Assembly: GCA_000213395.2 (NCBI GenBank)
Contig: AFHY01000009.1
Span: forward strand, 1 to 32,493
Length of the DNA stretch: 32,493 nucleotides
Source of the DNA: a gamma proteobacterium SCGC AAA007-O20
GTDB taxonomy: Bacteria; Pseudomonadota; Gammaproteobacteria; PS1; Pseudothioglobaceae
Direction of reading: 5' to 3'
A program made the translations under genes and the position numbers. This document shows, in pieces, positions 1-8,642 of the stretch. How positions within the stretch are numbered: the stretch's first letter is position 1; each line of letters starts with the position of its first letter. The notes beneath the pieces were generated by a model. It was not told the DNA's origin. It made no database searches and was given only the letters and a program-made list of their open reading frames with translations.

Positions 1-58
1 ATTTAAAAGAAGGCGCTTAAGTTAGAGAGTTTTTTCAATAGCAGTCTTATGAAATGCT

Positions 59-1315
59 TTAACTTATATTAGGTATTATTAATTTCAGCAAACGGTCTAC
101 TGCTCCACGATTTTTTTCAAAAGAGTTTTTTGCATTTTCACCAAGTTTCTGTCTCTTGGTATCATCCAAAAGTAGAGTAGATATGGTTTTCATAAGATCA
201 TCTGCGTCACCAACCTGAATTGCAGCGTCCTTTTCTAAGAACAGCTGTGCAATCTTTTCAAAGTTAAACACACTTGGCCCAAACAATATCGGTTTCGATG
301 CTGCTGCTGCCTCCAGCATATTTTGCCCACCAGTATCTATAAGGCTACCACCGATAAAGGCAATATCACAAACACTGTAATATGACAACAATTCTCCCAT
401 ACTGTCGCCGAGCAGCACTTGAATGCTTTCATCGCATCCCAGTCCGTCCGATCGTCTTTTCACTTTAAGACCACTCTCAACAATTAGATTAAAAACTTCA
501 TCAAAACGCTGAGGATGTCTTGGAACGACAATCAAGAGTGCATCAAATTTTTCTTTAAGGCTGATATAGCTTTGTATAATTTTTTTCTCCTCCCCTTCGC
601 GCGTGCTTGCAAAAACGACAACACGTCGTTGACCAATCATTTGTTGTAATGACTGGGTTGTGTTGGGATTATCTTTTTCGTTGCTGTCAAACTTCAGATT
701 ACCAACAGTGACGACCTTATCTGGTAATGCACCAAGTGATAAAAAACGTTCACTTGAGGGATTATTTTGAGAGCCTATCAATGTCAACTGATTAATCGTT
801 TTTTGAACAAGTTTGGAGGAAAATTTTTGATATTTATTGAGCGAGCGCTCTGATAGACGGGCATTGATAAGCATGATAGGTATAGCTTTTTTATTGAGAT
901 TATTTATAAGATTGGGCCATATTTCCGTCTCTAGTAAAATGCAAGCAACAGGATTAATTTTATTAACAAAAGAACCTACAATAAAGGGCAAATCAAAAGG
1001 GAAGAAATAGTGTATTACCCTGTCCTGGTAATGATTCCTTACTGCTCCTGCACCAGTAATGGTGGTTGTGGTAATTGCCAGCTTGTGTTCAGGGTAGATG
1101 TCTAATATTTTATCAATGAGTGGCCTAGCTGCATTAAATTCTCCTACCGAGACGCAGTGAACCCAGATCACCTTGCCTGAAGTTTTAGTGACAAAGCCCA
1201 GCTGATTTTTGAGTTTAGCTTTTCTGAAAGGGCTCTTTCGCTCTTTCGCTATTAATTTAAGGATTGCTATTGGTAGACTAAGGTAAAGCAGTAATGTGTA
1301 TATGAATCTGTTCAT
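59..1315 (-). CDS. waaA: 3-deoxy-D-manno-octulosonic acid (Kdo) transferase
   Basis: Transfers Kdo from CMP-Kdo to the lipid A precursor at the inner face of the inner membrane, building the lipopolysaccharide inner core. The 418 aa match the usual family length of about 420. An N-terminal hydrophobic stretch (residues 5-20) fits the membrane anchor. The conserved SVGE motif at residues 56-59 contains the presumed catalytic Glu59; ETEIWPN follows in the middle and GGQNMLEAAA lies in the C-terminal GT-B half that binds CMP-Kdo. The ATG start gives the expected anchor. It is transcribed away from obgE, with about 218 bp of divergent spacer. Function is confident; whether it adds one or more Kdo units cannot be read from sequence. 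Confidence 0.95.
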   Translation of the reverse strand: MNRFIYTLLLYLSLPIAILKLIAKERKSPFRKAKLKNQLGFVTKTSGKVIWVHCVSVGEFNAARPLIDKILDIYPEHKLAITTTTITGAGAVRNHYQDRVIHYFFPFDLPFIVGSFVNKINPVACILLETEIWPNLINNLNKKAIPIMLINARLSERSLNKYQKFSSKLVQKTINQLTLIGSQNNPSSERFLSLGALPDKVVTVGNLKFDSNEKDNPNTTQSLQQMIGQRRVVVFASTREGEEKKIIQSYISLKEKFDALLIVVPRHPQRFDEVFNLIVESGLKVKRRSDGLGCDESIQVLLGDSMGELLSYYSVCDIAFIGGSLIDTGGQNMLEAAAASKPILFGPSVFNFEKIAQLFLEKDAAIQVGDADDLMKTISTLLLDDTKRQKLGENAKNSFEKNRGAVDRLLKLIIPNIS

Positions 1316-1533
1316 CTAATGCTTGTAATGGCCTATCTTTCGTTTTAAGGTTATATCGATTTGCATTATTTGTGCAGAGCAGTTGATAAGGAAAAAAGGT
1401 ATAATAATTGCCTGCTATTATAGCTTTTTCACGTAACTTTTATAGCGTCTATTTTGTTTTTTAGGTGCTTGTTAAGACTCCAAGTGGTCGAACAATAAAT
1501 AAACTTAATTGAGATATTCTAACTATTGAACTT
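1316..1533. other. Divergent waaA/obgE intergenic region
   Basis: 218 bp between divergent starts. It must hold promoters for both genes. A TATAAT hexamer occurs at 1400-1405 on the plus strand, but no convincing -35 box sits at the right distance. rplU and rpmA, which usually precede obgE in Gammaproteobacteria, are not here. I see no small ORF or RNA gene. Confidence 0.4.
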
Positions 1534-2550
1534 ATGAAATTTGTAGACTCAGCAAGCGTTAGGGTGGAGGCCGGAAAAGGTGGTGAGGGCTGCCTCAGTT
1601 TTCGTCGTGAAAAATACATCCCAGATGGTGGCCCAGATGGTGGTGATGGTGGTGACGGTGGGAGTATTTTTTTCCGTGGTCAAGAAGGTTTAAATACGCT
1701 CAGTGAATTCCGCTATAAGCGCCTATATAGAGCTAAAAACGGACAACCTGGCATGGGTAAAGATAGGCGTGGAAAATCTTCAGATAACTTGTATGTTGAG
1801 GTCCCATTGGGAACAAAAGTAATTGACTTAGAGACTGATGAAGTGATTGGTGAAATTACTACTCATGAACAAGATCTTTTAGTCGCAAAAGGTGGTTTTC
1901 ACGGTTTAGGCAATGCGAGGTTTAAGTCTTCTATCAATCGTGCCCCTAGACAAACCTCTCAAGGTACTCCTGGTGAAATCAGAGAGATAGGCTTGGAGAT
2001 GAATGTGATGGCAGATGTTGGACTTTTGGGCATGCCTAATGCTGGAAAGTCTAGTCTTATTAGACAAATCTCTGGAGCTCGACCTAAAGTTGCTGATTAT
2101 CCCTTTACCACGTTGCACCCAAACCTAGGTGTTGTAAAAGCTGGTTCACAACATTTTGTGATGGCTGATATTCCTGGTTTAATAGAGAAAGCTAGCGAAG
2201 GTGCTGGTCTGGGCTTTGAATTTTTAAAGCACCTTTCAAGGGCAAGGATATTGTTACATGTTGTTGATATTTTGCCAGCTGACGGTTCTAACCCTGTAGA
2301 TAACTATCTTGCTATTGAGTCAGAGTTGAAGAAATTTGATGAAGAGCTTTTTACCAAACCTCGCATACTCGCCATCAACAAGGTTGATCTGATTGAAAAG
2401 GAGAATATCAATAAGGTCATCAATAAGTTTGTGAAAAAGGTTAAATACAAAGAAAAAGCGTTTAACATATCGGCATTAAATGGCTTTGGTTGTAAGTCAT
2501 TGGTATTTGGATTATCTGAATTAATTGAGCGAGAAAATGATGAAAAATAA
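1534..2550 (+). CDS. obgE: GTPase Obg/CgtA, ribosome assembly
   Basis: Essential GTPase acting in 50S ribosomal subunit maturation and stress signalling. The N-terminal Obg fold (residues 1-158) has the typical glycine-rich run around residues 31-43. The G domain follows: GMPNAGKS (166-173), DIPG, NKVD and a final SAL motif. It stops at 338 aa, so the poorly conserved C-terminal OCT extension of longer homologues such as the ~390-aa E. coli protein is absent; short Obg proteins are common. The start MKFVDSA is canonical. Its 3' end overlaps proB, making it the first gene of the obgE-proB-folK-panB-panC-nfuA run. Confidence 0.96.
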   Translation: MKFVDSASVRVEAGKGGEGCLSFRREKYIPDGGPDGGDGGDGGSIFFRGQEGLNTLSEFRYKRLYRAKNGQPGMGKDRRGKSSDNLYVEVPLGTKVIDLETDEVIGEITTHEQDLLVAKGGFHGLGNARFKSSINRAPRQTSQGTPGEIREIGLEMNVMADVGLLGMPNAGKSSLIRQISGARPKVADYPFTTLHPNLGVVKAGSQHFVMADIPGLIEKASEGAGLGFEFLKHLSRARILLHVVDILPADGSNPVDNYLAIESELKKFDEELFTKPRILAINKVDLIEKENINKVINKFVKKVKYKEKAFNISALNGFGCKSLVFGLSELIERENDEK

Positions 2551-3310
2551 GTGTTGGGTTGTGAAAATTGGTTCAGCGCTGTTGACTAACAATGGCAAAG
2601 GAATCGACAAACAATTAATTGCGAGATGGGTTGAACAAATTGTTGATTTACAAGCCCAAAATATTGATATTATTCTGGTCTCGAGTGGATCAATTGTTGA
2701 GGGTATGAAGCGTCTTGGCTGGGAAGAAAAACCAAATGACATTCATAAGCTACAGGCAGCTGCTGCAGTTGGCCAAATGGGCTTGGTTCAAGCTTATGAA
2801 TATCTTTTTGCAAAGCACGACATTCATACAGCACAGGTACTCCTGACACAAGATAATTTAACCGATGCTAATCGCTTTGAAAATATATCCTCGACATTAG
2901 AGAATTTATTAGAGTTTGGTACAGTCCCAGTTATCAACGAAAATGATACCGTTGCTACTGAAGAAATTAAGTTTGGTGATAATGACACCTTAGCTGCCCT
3001 TGTAGCGAACCTAATTAGTGCAGACAGGCTTATTATTTTGACGGATCAGAAGGGTGTTTTTGATGAAGATCCTCGCAACAATAGTGAAGCAAATTTGATT
3101 CATAAGATTCGTTTTGACGACGAAAAACTAGAACGAGTAGCCGGAAAAACGAGTGGTTCTCTGGGTTCTGGTGGAATGTACTCAAAAGTGATGGCTGCGA
3201 AGCAGGCAGCAGAATCTAAAACGCCTACCCATATTGCCTGGGGAAGGGAAGAAGAGATTTTAACTAGGATGTATTCAGGTGAACATATAGGAACAATAAT
3301 TCATTGCTAG
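2537..3310 (+). CDS. proB: Glutamate 5-kinase without PUA domain
   Basis: Phosphorylates glutamate to gamma-glutamyl phosphate, the first step of proline synthesis. Family motifs in order: VVKIGSALLTNNG near the N-terminus, VSSGSI, QVLLTQDNL, PVINENDTVATEEI, FGDNDTLAALVA, LTDQKG and GSGGMYSKV. The protein is about 257 aa and ends where the amino-acid kinase domain ends. The C-terminal PUA domain of the ~367-aa E. coli enzyme is missing. I take ATG 2537 as start, overlapping the obgE end by 14 bp; an in-frame TTG at 2525 and a second ATG at 2540 are alternatives. PUA-less forms are known in the family; in E. coli the PUA domain modulates oligomerisation and feedback. Confidence 0.94.
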   Translation: MMKNKCWVVKIGSALLTNNGKGIDKQLIARWVEQIVDLQAQNIDIILVSSGSIVEGMKRLGWEEKPNDIHKLQAAAAVGQMGLVQAYEYLFAKHDIHTAQVLLTQDNLTDANRFENISSTLENLLEFGTVPVINENDTVATEEIKFGDNDTLAALVANLISADRLIILTDQKGVFDEDPRNNSEANLIHKIRFDDEKLERVAGKTSGSLGSGGMYSKVMAAKQAAESKTPTHIAWGREEEILTRMYSGEHIGTIIHC

Positions 3311-3777
3311 CATATATAGGTTTAGGATCTAACTTACAAGGACCAAAAGAACAAATAGAGAAGGCTTTGAAGGCATTAAGTGAGGCTAAAGAGACAACTT
3401 TGATGTCGGTTTCAAGTTTTTACCAATCAAAACCATTGCTGGATATGCCTGGACCAAATTACCTCAATGTAGTGTGTAAAATTGAAACTGACTTGAGTGC
3501 CCTTGATTTGTTAAACTTTTGTCAAGAGATTGAGGACAATCAGCACCGAGTGAGGGAGGTTAAGTGGGGTTCGAGAACGATTGATTTGGATATACTACTA
3601 TATGGTGACCAGGTTTTGGCAACTAAAAGACTGACCATTCCTCACCCAGAAATTATCAACCGGGCTTTTGTATTGTTGCCCTTGTTAGAAATTGAACCAG
3701 GACTAAAGCTGCCTCTACTAGGTCCATTAAAAGGCCTACTAGAAAGAATTGAACCATCTGACGTTGAAAAATTATGA
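3304..3777 (+). CDS. folK: 6-hydroxymethyl-7,8-dihydropterin pyrophosphokinase (HPPK)
   Basis: Transfers pyrophosphate from ATP to 6-hydroxymethyl-dihydropterin in folate synthesis. The 157 aa are the usual length. Diagnostic motifs are the N-terminal AYIGLGSN, the central RTIDLDILLY with the metal-binding Asp pair, and PHPEIINRAFVLLPL. The start is an uncommon TTG at 3304, overlapping proB by 7 bp, with AGGA at 3289-3292; it places the GSN motif correctly, and no ATG lies nearby. folK followed by panB and panC is a common gammaproteobacterial order, here with an ATGA overlap into panB suggesting translational coupling. Confidence 0.94.
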   Translation: MLAYIGLGSNLQGPKEQIEKALKALSEAKETTLMSVSSFYQSKPLLDMPGPNYLNVVCKIETDLSALDLLNFCQEIEDNQHRVREVKWGSRTIDLDILLYGDQVLATKRLTIPHPEIINRAFVLLPLLEIEPGLKLPLLGPLKGLLERIEPSDVEKL

Positions 3778-4556
3778 AACATTCTGATTTATACTTATTC
3801 AAAGCAAGGGGAGAAAAGATTACCTGCTTGACCGCTTATGATTCCTCAATAGCAAAATTAATTGATCATTGTGGTGTTGACGTTGTTCTGATTGGTGACT
3901 CTCTTGGAATGGTAATTCAAGGTCACAAGAATACACGCTCAGTTAATATTCAGGATATGCTATATCACACTGAGATTGTGGCAAATTCCTGCCAACAAGC
4001 ACTTGTGATTGCAGATATGCCTTTTCAGAGTTATGATAGCAGCGAGTTGGCATTAATAAATGCTCAAAATTTAGTCAATGCAGGTGCGGATATGGTCAAA
4101 ATTGAGGGTGGTCAAGAACACGAAGAGGTGTTCCGTGTTTTATGTTCAAATAAGATCAATATTTGTGGACATTTAGGGCTCCAGCCGCAGAAGGTGACCG
4201 AATCAAGTGAATACAAAATACAAGGCAAGGACGAAAACTCAGCAGAGTTAATTTTGAGTGATGCTCTGTTACTTGAGTCTTTAGGTATTAGTTCACTTGT
4301 TCTGGAATGTATACCAAGTACCTTAGCGAAAGAAGTTAGCTCAAAACTTAACATTCCAACGATTGGAATCGGGGCAGGCAAGAACTGTGACGGTCAGGTC
4401 CTAGTTTGCTATGACATGCTCGGCATTACTCAAGGAAAATTGCCTCGTTTTGTGCGTAATTTTGTGAGCACTGAAGGTACGATTCCTTTGGCAATCAGCG
4501 CCTTCGTTAAGGAGGTCAAAGCAGGAACGTTCCCGTCAACTAGAGAGAGCTATTGA
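3774..4556 (+). CDS. panB: 3-methyl-2-oxobutanoate hydroxymethyltransferase
   Basis: Adds a hydroxymethyl group from methylene-tetrahydrofolate to ketoisovalerate, giving ketopantoate for pantothenate and coenzyme A synthesis. The 260 aa fit the family. Motifs: LTAYDSSIAKL near residue 20, the metal-site stretch LIGDSLGMV, DMPFQSY, GADMVKIEGG, CGHLGLQPQ and TIGIGAGKNCDGQVLV. The ATG overlaps the folK stop (ATGA). It runs straight into panC, so two of the pantothenate genes are coupled here; panE/ilvC and panD are not in the window. Confidence 0.96.
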   Translation: MKHSDLYLFKARGEKITCLTAYDSSIAKLIDHCGVDVVLIGDSLGMVIQGHKNTRSVNIQDMLYHTEIVANSCQQALVIADMPFQSYDSSELALINAQNLVNAGADMVKIEGGQEHEEVFRVLCSNKINICGHLGLQPQKVTESSEYKIQGKDENSAELILSDALLLESLGISSLVLECIPSTLAKEVSSKLNIPTIGIGAGKNCDGQVLVCYDMLGITQGKLPRFVRNFVSTEGTIPLAISAFVKEVKAGTFPSTRESY

Positions 4557-5401
4557 TGCATATATTTGAACAAATAGGTCCTCTTGAAGAGTACTTAAAT
4601 AGCTGTCGTGAAGATGCTCTAAGTATAGCTCTAGTACCAACAATGGGTGGTCTACATGAGGGGCACCTGAAACTAATCGACAAGGCAAATGAATGTTCTG
4701 ATATGGTTGTGGTTAGTGTCTTTGTGAACCCAACACAGTTCGCCGAAAATGAGGACTTTGAATCTTACCCAAAAACCCTGTCAGAGGACAAGAAACTTCT
4801 TGAAGCGATAAAAGTAGACGCAATGTTTGTTCCCTTGGATAATGAAATCTATCCAGATGGCAGTTCACAAGACTACGATGTCGGCGAAATGGGCAATATA
4901 CTTTGCGGCATCTCTAGACCAATACACTTCAATGGCGTTGCTCAGGTAGTAGCTAGATTGTTTGACATTGTCAAACCTGATTATTCTGTGTTTGGTGAAA
5001 AGGATTACCAACAATTACTGATGATTAATTCTCTGGTTGAAAGGCTAGGCATAAAAACGACTATTGTTTCTGTTCCAACTGTGAGAGAGTCAGATGGATT
5101 AGCGATGAGTACCAGAAACAATTACTTGAGCCCGGAAGATAGAACCAATGCACCACTTTTTTATCACCAACTTGTTGCAACAAAAGAAGCAATACAAAGT
5201 GGTACTGATATATCAAGTGCCACTGAGCAAGCTGTAGATGCTTTGAGTACAGTCTTTGATGTTGAATATGTTAAAGTTCTAAATGCAAATAACCTTACAC
5301 AAATCACGACATCTTCTAGAGAAATTATTATAATATCTGCTGTGAGGTTGAGTGAAATTCGTTTAATCGACAATATTGTATTCAGGAGGTCAAATGTTTA
5401 G
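4556..5401 (+). CDS. panC: Pantothenate synthetase (pantoate-beta-alanine ligase)
   Basis: Joins pantoate and beta-alanine with ATP through a pantoyl-adenylate. Nucleotidyltransferase motifs: PTMGGLHEGHL (HxGH-type), VNPTQF, YPKT, GVAQVVARLFDIVKPD, FGEKDYQQL and the KMSKS-like segment ending in MSTRNNYLS. ATG 4556 gives 281 aa and sits in a TGATG overlap with the panB stop; an in-frame TTG at 4553 is less likely. The last codons carry the strong AGGAGGT ribosome-binding site of nfuA, whose start lies inside the panC 3' end. Confidence 0.96.
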   Translation: MHIFEQIGPLEEYLNSCREDALSIALVPTMGGLHEGHLKLIDKANECSDMVVVSVFVNPTQFAENEDFESYPKTLSEDKKLLEAIKVDAMFVPLDNEIYPDGSSQDYDVGEMGNILCGISRPIHFNGVAQVVARLFDIVKPDYSVFGEKDYQQLLMINSLVERLGIKTTIVSVPTVRESDGLAMSTRNNYLSPEDRTNAPLFYHQLVATKEAIQSGTDISSATEQAVDALSTVFDVEYVKVLNANNLTQITTSSREIIIISAVRLSEIRLIDNIVFRRSNV

Positions 5402-5972
5402 TATTACAGAAGATGCAGAGATTTATGTCGCGGAGCTTTTTGAGCAGCAGGATGAAAAAACCCTAGGCTTGAAAGTGGACGTTGAAAAAGCGGGAACCCC
5501 TGTTGCCACAGTGACATTTAATTTTTGTACCACCAATGATCTGCCTAAAAGCTACAATGAGTACCCTTATAAGGGCTTTAGCGCCTATATTGATGACTCA
5601 AATGATGAATACTTGAAGGACTCCAAGGTTGCGATGAAAATAGATGGTGCGACCAAAAAGCTCACCATCACTGCACCGAACGCTAAGGGCGAGGCTCCTA
5701 AAGATGATGCTCCACTTGAAGAGAAAATATTGTTTACAATTGTCACCGAAATTAACCCTAATCTGGCTTCTCATGGCGGATTTGTTGAATTGGTAGAAAT
5801 TACTAAAAAGAACGAAGTGGTTCTCAACTTTGGTGGTGGCTGTCAAGGTTGTAGTTCTGTTGATTTAACCTTAAAATCAGGTGTAGAGACACAACTCAAG
5901 GGGCTCTACCCAGAGATTGCCGCAGTGCTAGATTCAACTGACCACTCCAACAAAGAGAACGCCTACATGTAG
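5394..5972 (+). CDS. nfuA: Fe-S biogenesis protein NfuA
   Basis: Carrier that delivers 4Fe-4S clusters to client enzymes. ATG 5394 is preferred over an upstream in-frame TTG (5376): AGGAGGT lies at 5384-5390 and the resulting 192 aa match E. coli NfuA (191 aa). The N-terminal half is a degenerate A-type scaffold domain without its cysteines. The C-terminal Nfu domain has the cluster-binding CxxC in GGGCQGCSSVDLTL. It overlaps the panC end by 8 bp and closes the obgE-to-nfuA run. This is not the usual gntY-type neighbourhood known to me, but the protein assignment is firm. Confidence 0.95.
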   Translation: MFSITEDAEIYVAELFEQQDEKTLGLKVDVEKAGTPVATVTFNFCTTNDLPKSYNEYPYKGFSAYIDDSNDEYLKDSKVAMKIDGATKKLTITAPNAKGEAPKDDAPLEEKILFTIVTEINPNLASHGGFVELVEITKKNEVVLNFGGGCQGCSSVDLTLKSGVETQLKGLYPEIAAVLDSTDHSNKENAYM

Positions 5973-5977
5973 GTTTT
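5963..5977 (+). terminator. Short hairpin at nfuA stop followed by T run
   Basis: The palindrome CCTACATGTAGG overlaps the nfuA stop codon and is followed by TTTTT. The stem is only four to five base pairs, so termination strength is doubtful. Confidence 0.3.
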
Positions 5978-5997
5978 TATGTATCTTAAGTTCTGGC

Positions 5998-6063
5998 CTA
6001 TAAGTACCAGACGATTATTATAAGAACTACAACAGCTCCAATAATGTACGTCGTGCGATTCAT
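5998..6063 (-). CDS. Predicted 21-residue single-span membrane micropeptide
   Basis: A 21-codon frame with an ATG at 6063, ending in TAG at 5998-6000. An AGGAG sequence sits 6 nt upstream of the ATG on the minus strand, which is excellent placement. The peptide begins MNRTTY and continues as an unbroken hydrophobic stretch ending in VWYL, enough for one membrane span with a short positive N-terminus. A promoter of good spacing lies just upstream (6086-6114). Function is unknown. It sits alone in the gap between nfuA and the deacetylase-like gene, on the opposite strand to both. Real expression is inferred from RBS, promoter and composition only. Confidence 0.5.
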   Translation of the reverse strand: MNRTTYIIGAVVVLIIIVWYL

Positions 6064-6085
6064 AATTACTCCTATTGATATTATT

Positions 6086-6114
6086 AATATATACCAGTTA
6101 ATTATAAATTACAA
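6086..6114 (-). promoter_or_regulatory. Sigma70-type promoter for the micropeptide
   Basis: On the minus strand TTGTAA (6109-6114) and TATATT (6086-6091) are separated by 17 bp. The predicted start of transcription, near 6079, leaves a 15-20 nt leader carrying the AGGAG site before ATG 6063. Confidence 0.45.
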
Positions 6115-6213
6115 AAATATTAAATACTAAGAGTTTTATGACTGTCCAGTGTTTCTTTAAAATACATTAACAAACAACTCTTTAAATTTATCAATCGAAT
6201 CCAGGGTGAGTCA

Positions 6214-7155
6214 GTGGAAAAAATAATTGTTTATACACATTCAGACTGTCTAGCTAAAGATAATGGTCCAAATCACCCAGAAAGAAAAGAGCGCCTAGAG
6301 ACTGTTCTTAATTCAGTTAAGGAGCTGGATAGTCTTGATATAGTCATCAAAGAGGCGCCATTGGCAGCAAATGAAACCATTAATCTTGTGCATCCACAAT
6401 CACACCTTAACGCCATCTTTTCAATGATTCCAAGTACCGGTCTTGTTGGTGTTGAGAAGGAGCCATATGCCGACACATTCCTATGTAAGCACAGCAAGGA
6501 TGCAATATTGAGGTCCTGTGGAGCAGGAATTGCAGCTGCAAATGATTTAATTAATAGCAACGAAAAAAGAATATTTTGTGCCGTTCGGCCACCAGGTCAT
6601 CACGCTGAGACTAGCAGAGTAAACGGTTTCTGTTTTGTTAACAATGTTGCAGTCACTGCGAGATATTTACAGAACCAATATCAACTTGGAAGGATTGCAA
6701 TAATTGACTTTGATGTCCACCACGGTAACGGTACACAAGAAATTTTTTATAGCGATAATAGTGTTGCTTATGGCTCGATACACGAGCACCCATTGTTTCC
6801 AGGGACGGGCTTAGAAAACGAAACTGGGATAGGTAATATCTTTAATGCACCAATCCAATCTGGCACCAGTAGTGATGAGTTTTTAAATATATTCGAAGGA
6901 AAGATTCTAGAAAACATTGACAAATTTAAACCCGAAGTTATTTTACTCTCAGCTGGCTTTGATGCACATAAAAGGGACCCGTTGGCAAATATTAATCTGG
7001 AATCCGAAGACTACTATACGTTAACAAAAAGTATTCTAGAAATTGCAAACCTTCACTGTGATGGCAGGGTCATATCTTTCCTTGAAGGGGGATATGACTT
7101 ATTGGCACTCTCAGAAGGCACCAAAGCGCACCTAAAAGGATTCAATGATAATTAA
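6214..7155 (+). CDS. Histone deacetylase-like zinc amidohydrolase (AcuC/HDAC superfamily)
   Basis: A 313-aa arginase/deacetylase-fold enzyme. The active-site pieces are present: RPPGHHAE with the catalytic His pair at 129-130, FVNNVAV, IDFDVHHGNGT with zinc ligands Asp167 and His169, SIHEHPLFPGTG, and LSAGFDAHKRDPLA with the third ligand Asp; EGGYD closes the core. Bacterial members remove acetyl groups from small amides such as acetylpolyamines or from proteins such as acetyl-CoA synthetase. acs lies about 12 kb away, so a link is only conjecture. The start is GTG 6214 with a GGGTGAG sequence just upstream. Confidence 0.9.
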   Translation: MEKIIVYTHSDCLAKDNGPNHPERKERLETVLNSVKELDSLDIVIKEAPLAANETINLVHPQSHLNAIFSMIPSTGLVGVEKEPYADTFLCKHSKDAILRSCGAGIAAANDLINSNEKRIFCAVRPPGHHAETSRVNGFCFVNNVAVTARYLQNQYQLGRIAIIDFDVHHGNGTQEIFYSDNSVAYGSIHEHPLFPGTGLENETGIGNIFNAPIQSGTSSDEFLNIFEGKILENIDKFKPEVILLSAGFDAHKRDPLANINLESEDYYTLTKSILEIANLHCDGRVISFLEGGYDLLALSEGTKAHLKGFNDN

Positions 7156-7187
7156 CTTGAAATCTCCATCAACCGCTAAATATTCTT

Positions 7188-8117
7188 ATGAACGAGTTTG
7201 ATCTGATTCGCGAGTATTTCACTTGGCCCATCAAAGATCCCAGTGTTGCATTAGGTGTGGGTGATGATGCTGCACTCTTTAGCCTAGAGCAGGGTTATCA
7301 ACTAGTGACCACAACCGACACTCTAGTCGAAGGTGTTCACTTTAGTGCTAGCACTCCAGCAAAAGACATTGCACATAAATCCTTAGCAGTTAACTTAAGT
7401 GATATCGCTGCAATGGGGGCAAAGGCCAAGTACTTCACCTTAGCGATTTCACTACCCAAATTAGATCAATCCTGGTTAAAGGAGTTTTCCGATTCACTAA
7501 GACAGTTATCAGGGTACTATAAAGTGAGCTTAATTGGTGGTGATACAACTAGGGGTTCACTCACCATCACCATCAATATGTTCGGAATCGTTGAGTTCTC
7601 AAAGGCACTAACACGTTCAGGTGCACGACCAGGTGATGGTGTCTATGTTTCTGGCACAATTGGTGATGCAGGGTTTTGTTTTTGGAAGCTCGGTAATGGT
7701 CTTGTGCCGAGTAATCAGGAACTTAAAAGACTCAACTGCCCGACACCCAAAATAGAACTAGGCTTGGAACTGAAGAACCTAGCGAGCGCTTGTATAGATA
7801 TCTCCGATGGTCTTGAACAGGATCTAACTCATATCCTTAAAGCGTCTTCAGTGGGTGCAATTATCGAAGTTGAAAAAATACCCATCAGTGAAGCACTATA
7901 TGTTCACATCAAAGATACCAATAACTGGTCAATTCCGCTATGTGGTGGTGATGATTATGAGTTATGTTTTACAGCCCCTGAAGATAATGAAGAGGCTTTA
8001 AAAATGGTTTCAGAGTCTTGTAATGTCAACATTACCAAAATTGGCGTTGTCAGCGAATCATTGGGATTGCAGATTGAGGGCTTTGATGGCCCTAGAAAGT
8101 CATACCAACACTTCTAA
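7188..8117 (+). CDS. thiL: Thiamine-monophosphate kinase
   Basis: Phosphorylates thiamine monophosphate to the active cofactor thiamine pyrophosphate. The 309 aa show the PurM/ThiL-fold motifs in order: GVGDDAALF near residue 25, TTDTLVEGVHF, SLAVNLSDIAAMGA, IGGDTTRG, CIDISDGLEQDL and CGGDDYELCFT. The start MNEFDLIREYF is typical. It follows the deacetylase-like gene by 32 bp on the same strand and converges on dksA with only a 10-bp gap. The usual gammaproteobacterial neighbours (nusB, ribH, pgpA) are absent. Confidence 0.96.
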   Translation: MNEFDLIREYFTWPIKDPSVALGVGDDAALFSLEQGYQLVTTTDTLVEGVHFSASTPAKDIAHKSLAVNLSDIAAMGAKAKYFTLAISLPKLDQSWLKEFSDSLRQLSGYYKVSLIGGDTTRGSLTITINMFGIVEFSKALTRSGARPGDGVYVSGTIGDAGFCFWKLGNGLVPSNQELKRLNCPTPKIELGLELKNLASACIDISDGLEQDLTHILKASSVGAIIEVEKIPISEALYVHIKDTNNWSIPLCGGDDYELCFTAPEDNEEALKMVSESCNVNITKIGVVSESLGLQIEGFDGPRKSYQHF

Positions 8118-8127
8118 GGCTTAGGTT

Positions 8128-8541
8128 TTAGATTTCTTTTTTCTCTGAAATAGTCTTACAGTCGATACACTGGTCAGCTGTCGGTCGTGCCTCAAGTCTT
8201 TGCAATGAGATCTCGATACCGCAAGTTTTACAATAACCATACTCGCCCATGTCAATCGTGTGGAGCGTATTATCAATCTTGTTGATAAGCTTTCTTTCAC
8301 GGTCCCTAGTCCTTAACTCGAGTGCAAATTCTTCCTCTATGGTGGCTCTGTCATTGATGTCAGCGACAGGAGATGAGTCTTCCTGGATATGATTGATGGT
8401 GTTTTCTGCTTCAAAAACTAACTGATCACGCCATACGTTTAGCTTGTGAATAAAGTGCTTTTGCTGGCCTTTTGACATAAAATTTTCACCCTTTTTGGGA
8501 ATGTAGGCCGGTATCTCATTAAAGTTTGGTTCTGTGGTCAT
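8128..8541 (-). CDS. dksA: RNA polymerase-binding transcription factor DksA
   Basis: Binds the secondary channel of RNA polymerase and, with ppGpp, controls rRNA, tRNA and amino-acid promoters. At 137 aa it is slightly shorter than E. coli DksA (151). The coiled-coil tip acids are conserved as Asp61 and Asp64 (DINDRA). The four zinc cysteines are Cys104, Cys107, Cys125 and Cys128, within GYCKTCGIEI and CIDCKT. The upstream ATG at 8541 is kept although an internal ATG at 8478 has the better ribosome site, because the residues before it (PAYIPKKGENF) align with the E. coli N-terminal region. Confidence 0.95.
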   Translation of the reverse strand: MTTEPNFNEIPAYIPKKGENFMSKGQQKHFIHKLNVWRDQLVFEAENTINHIQEDSSPVADINDRATIEEEFALELRTRDRERKLINKIDNTLHTIDMGEYGYCKTCGIEISLQRLEARPTADQCIDCKTISEKKEI

Positions 8542-8642
8542 TTTAGAAAGTTTATAAAAAAAGAGTAGTTTTTACCAAAAATTGCCTAAAATAGCAATGT
8601 TTTTTTGAATCTTTATAATCGTAGTTTACATAAAGGAGATCT

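Noticed and set aside
1-58. Possible end of a gene upstream of waaA's stop
   Set aside because: All three plus-strand frames stop within 25 bases and the minus strand has no start; too little sequence to identify anything.
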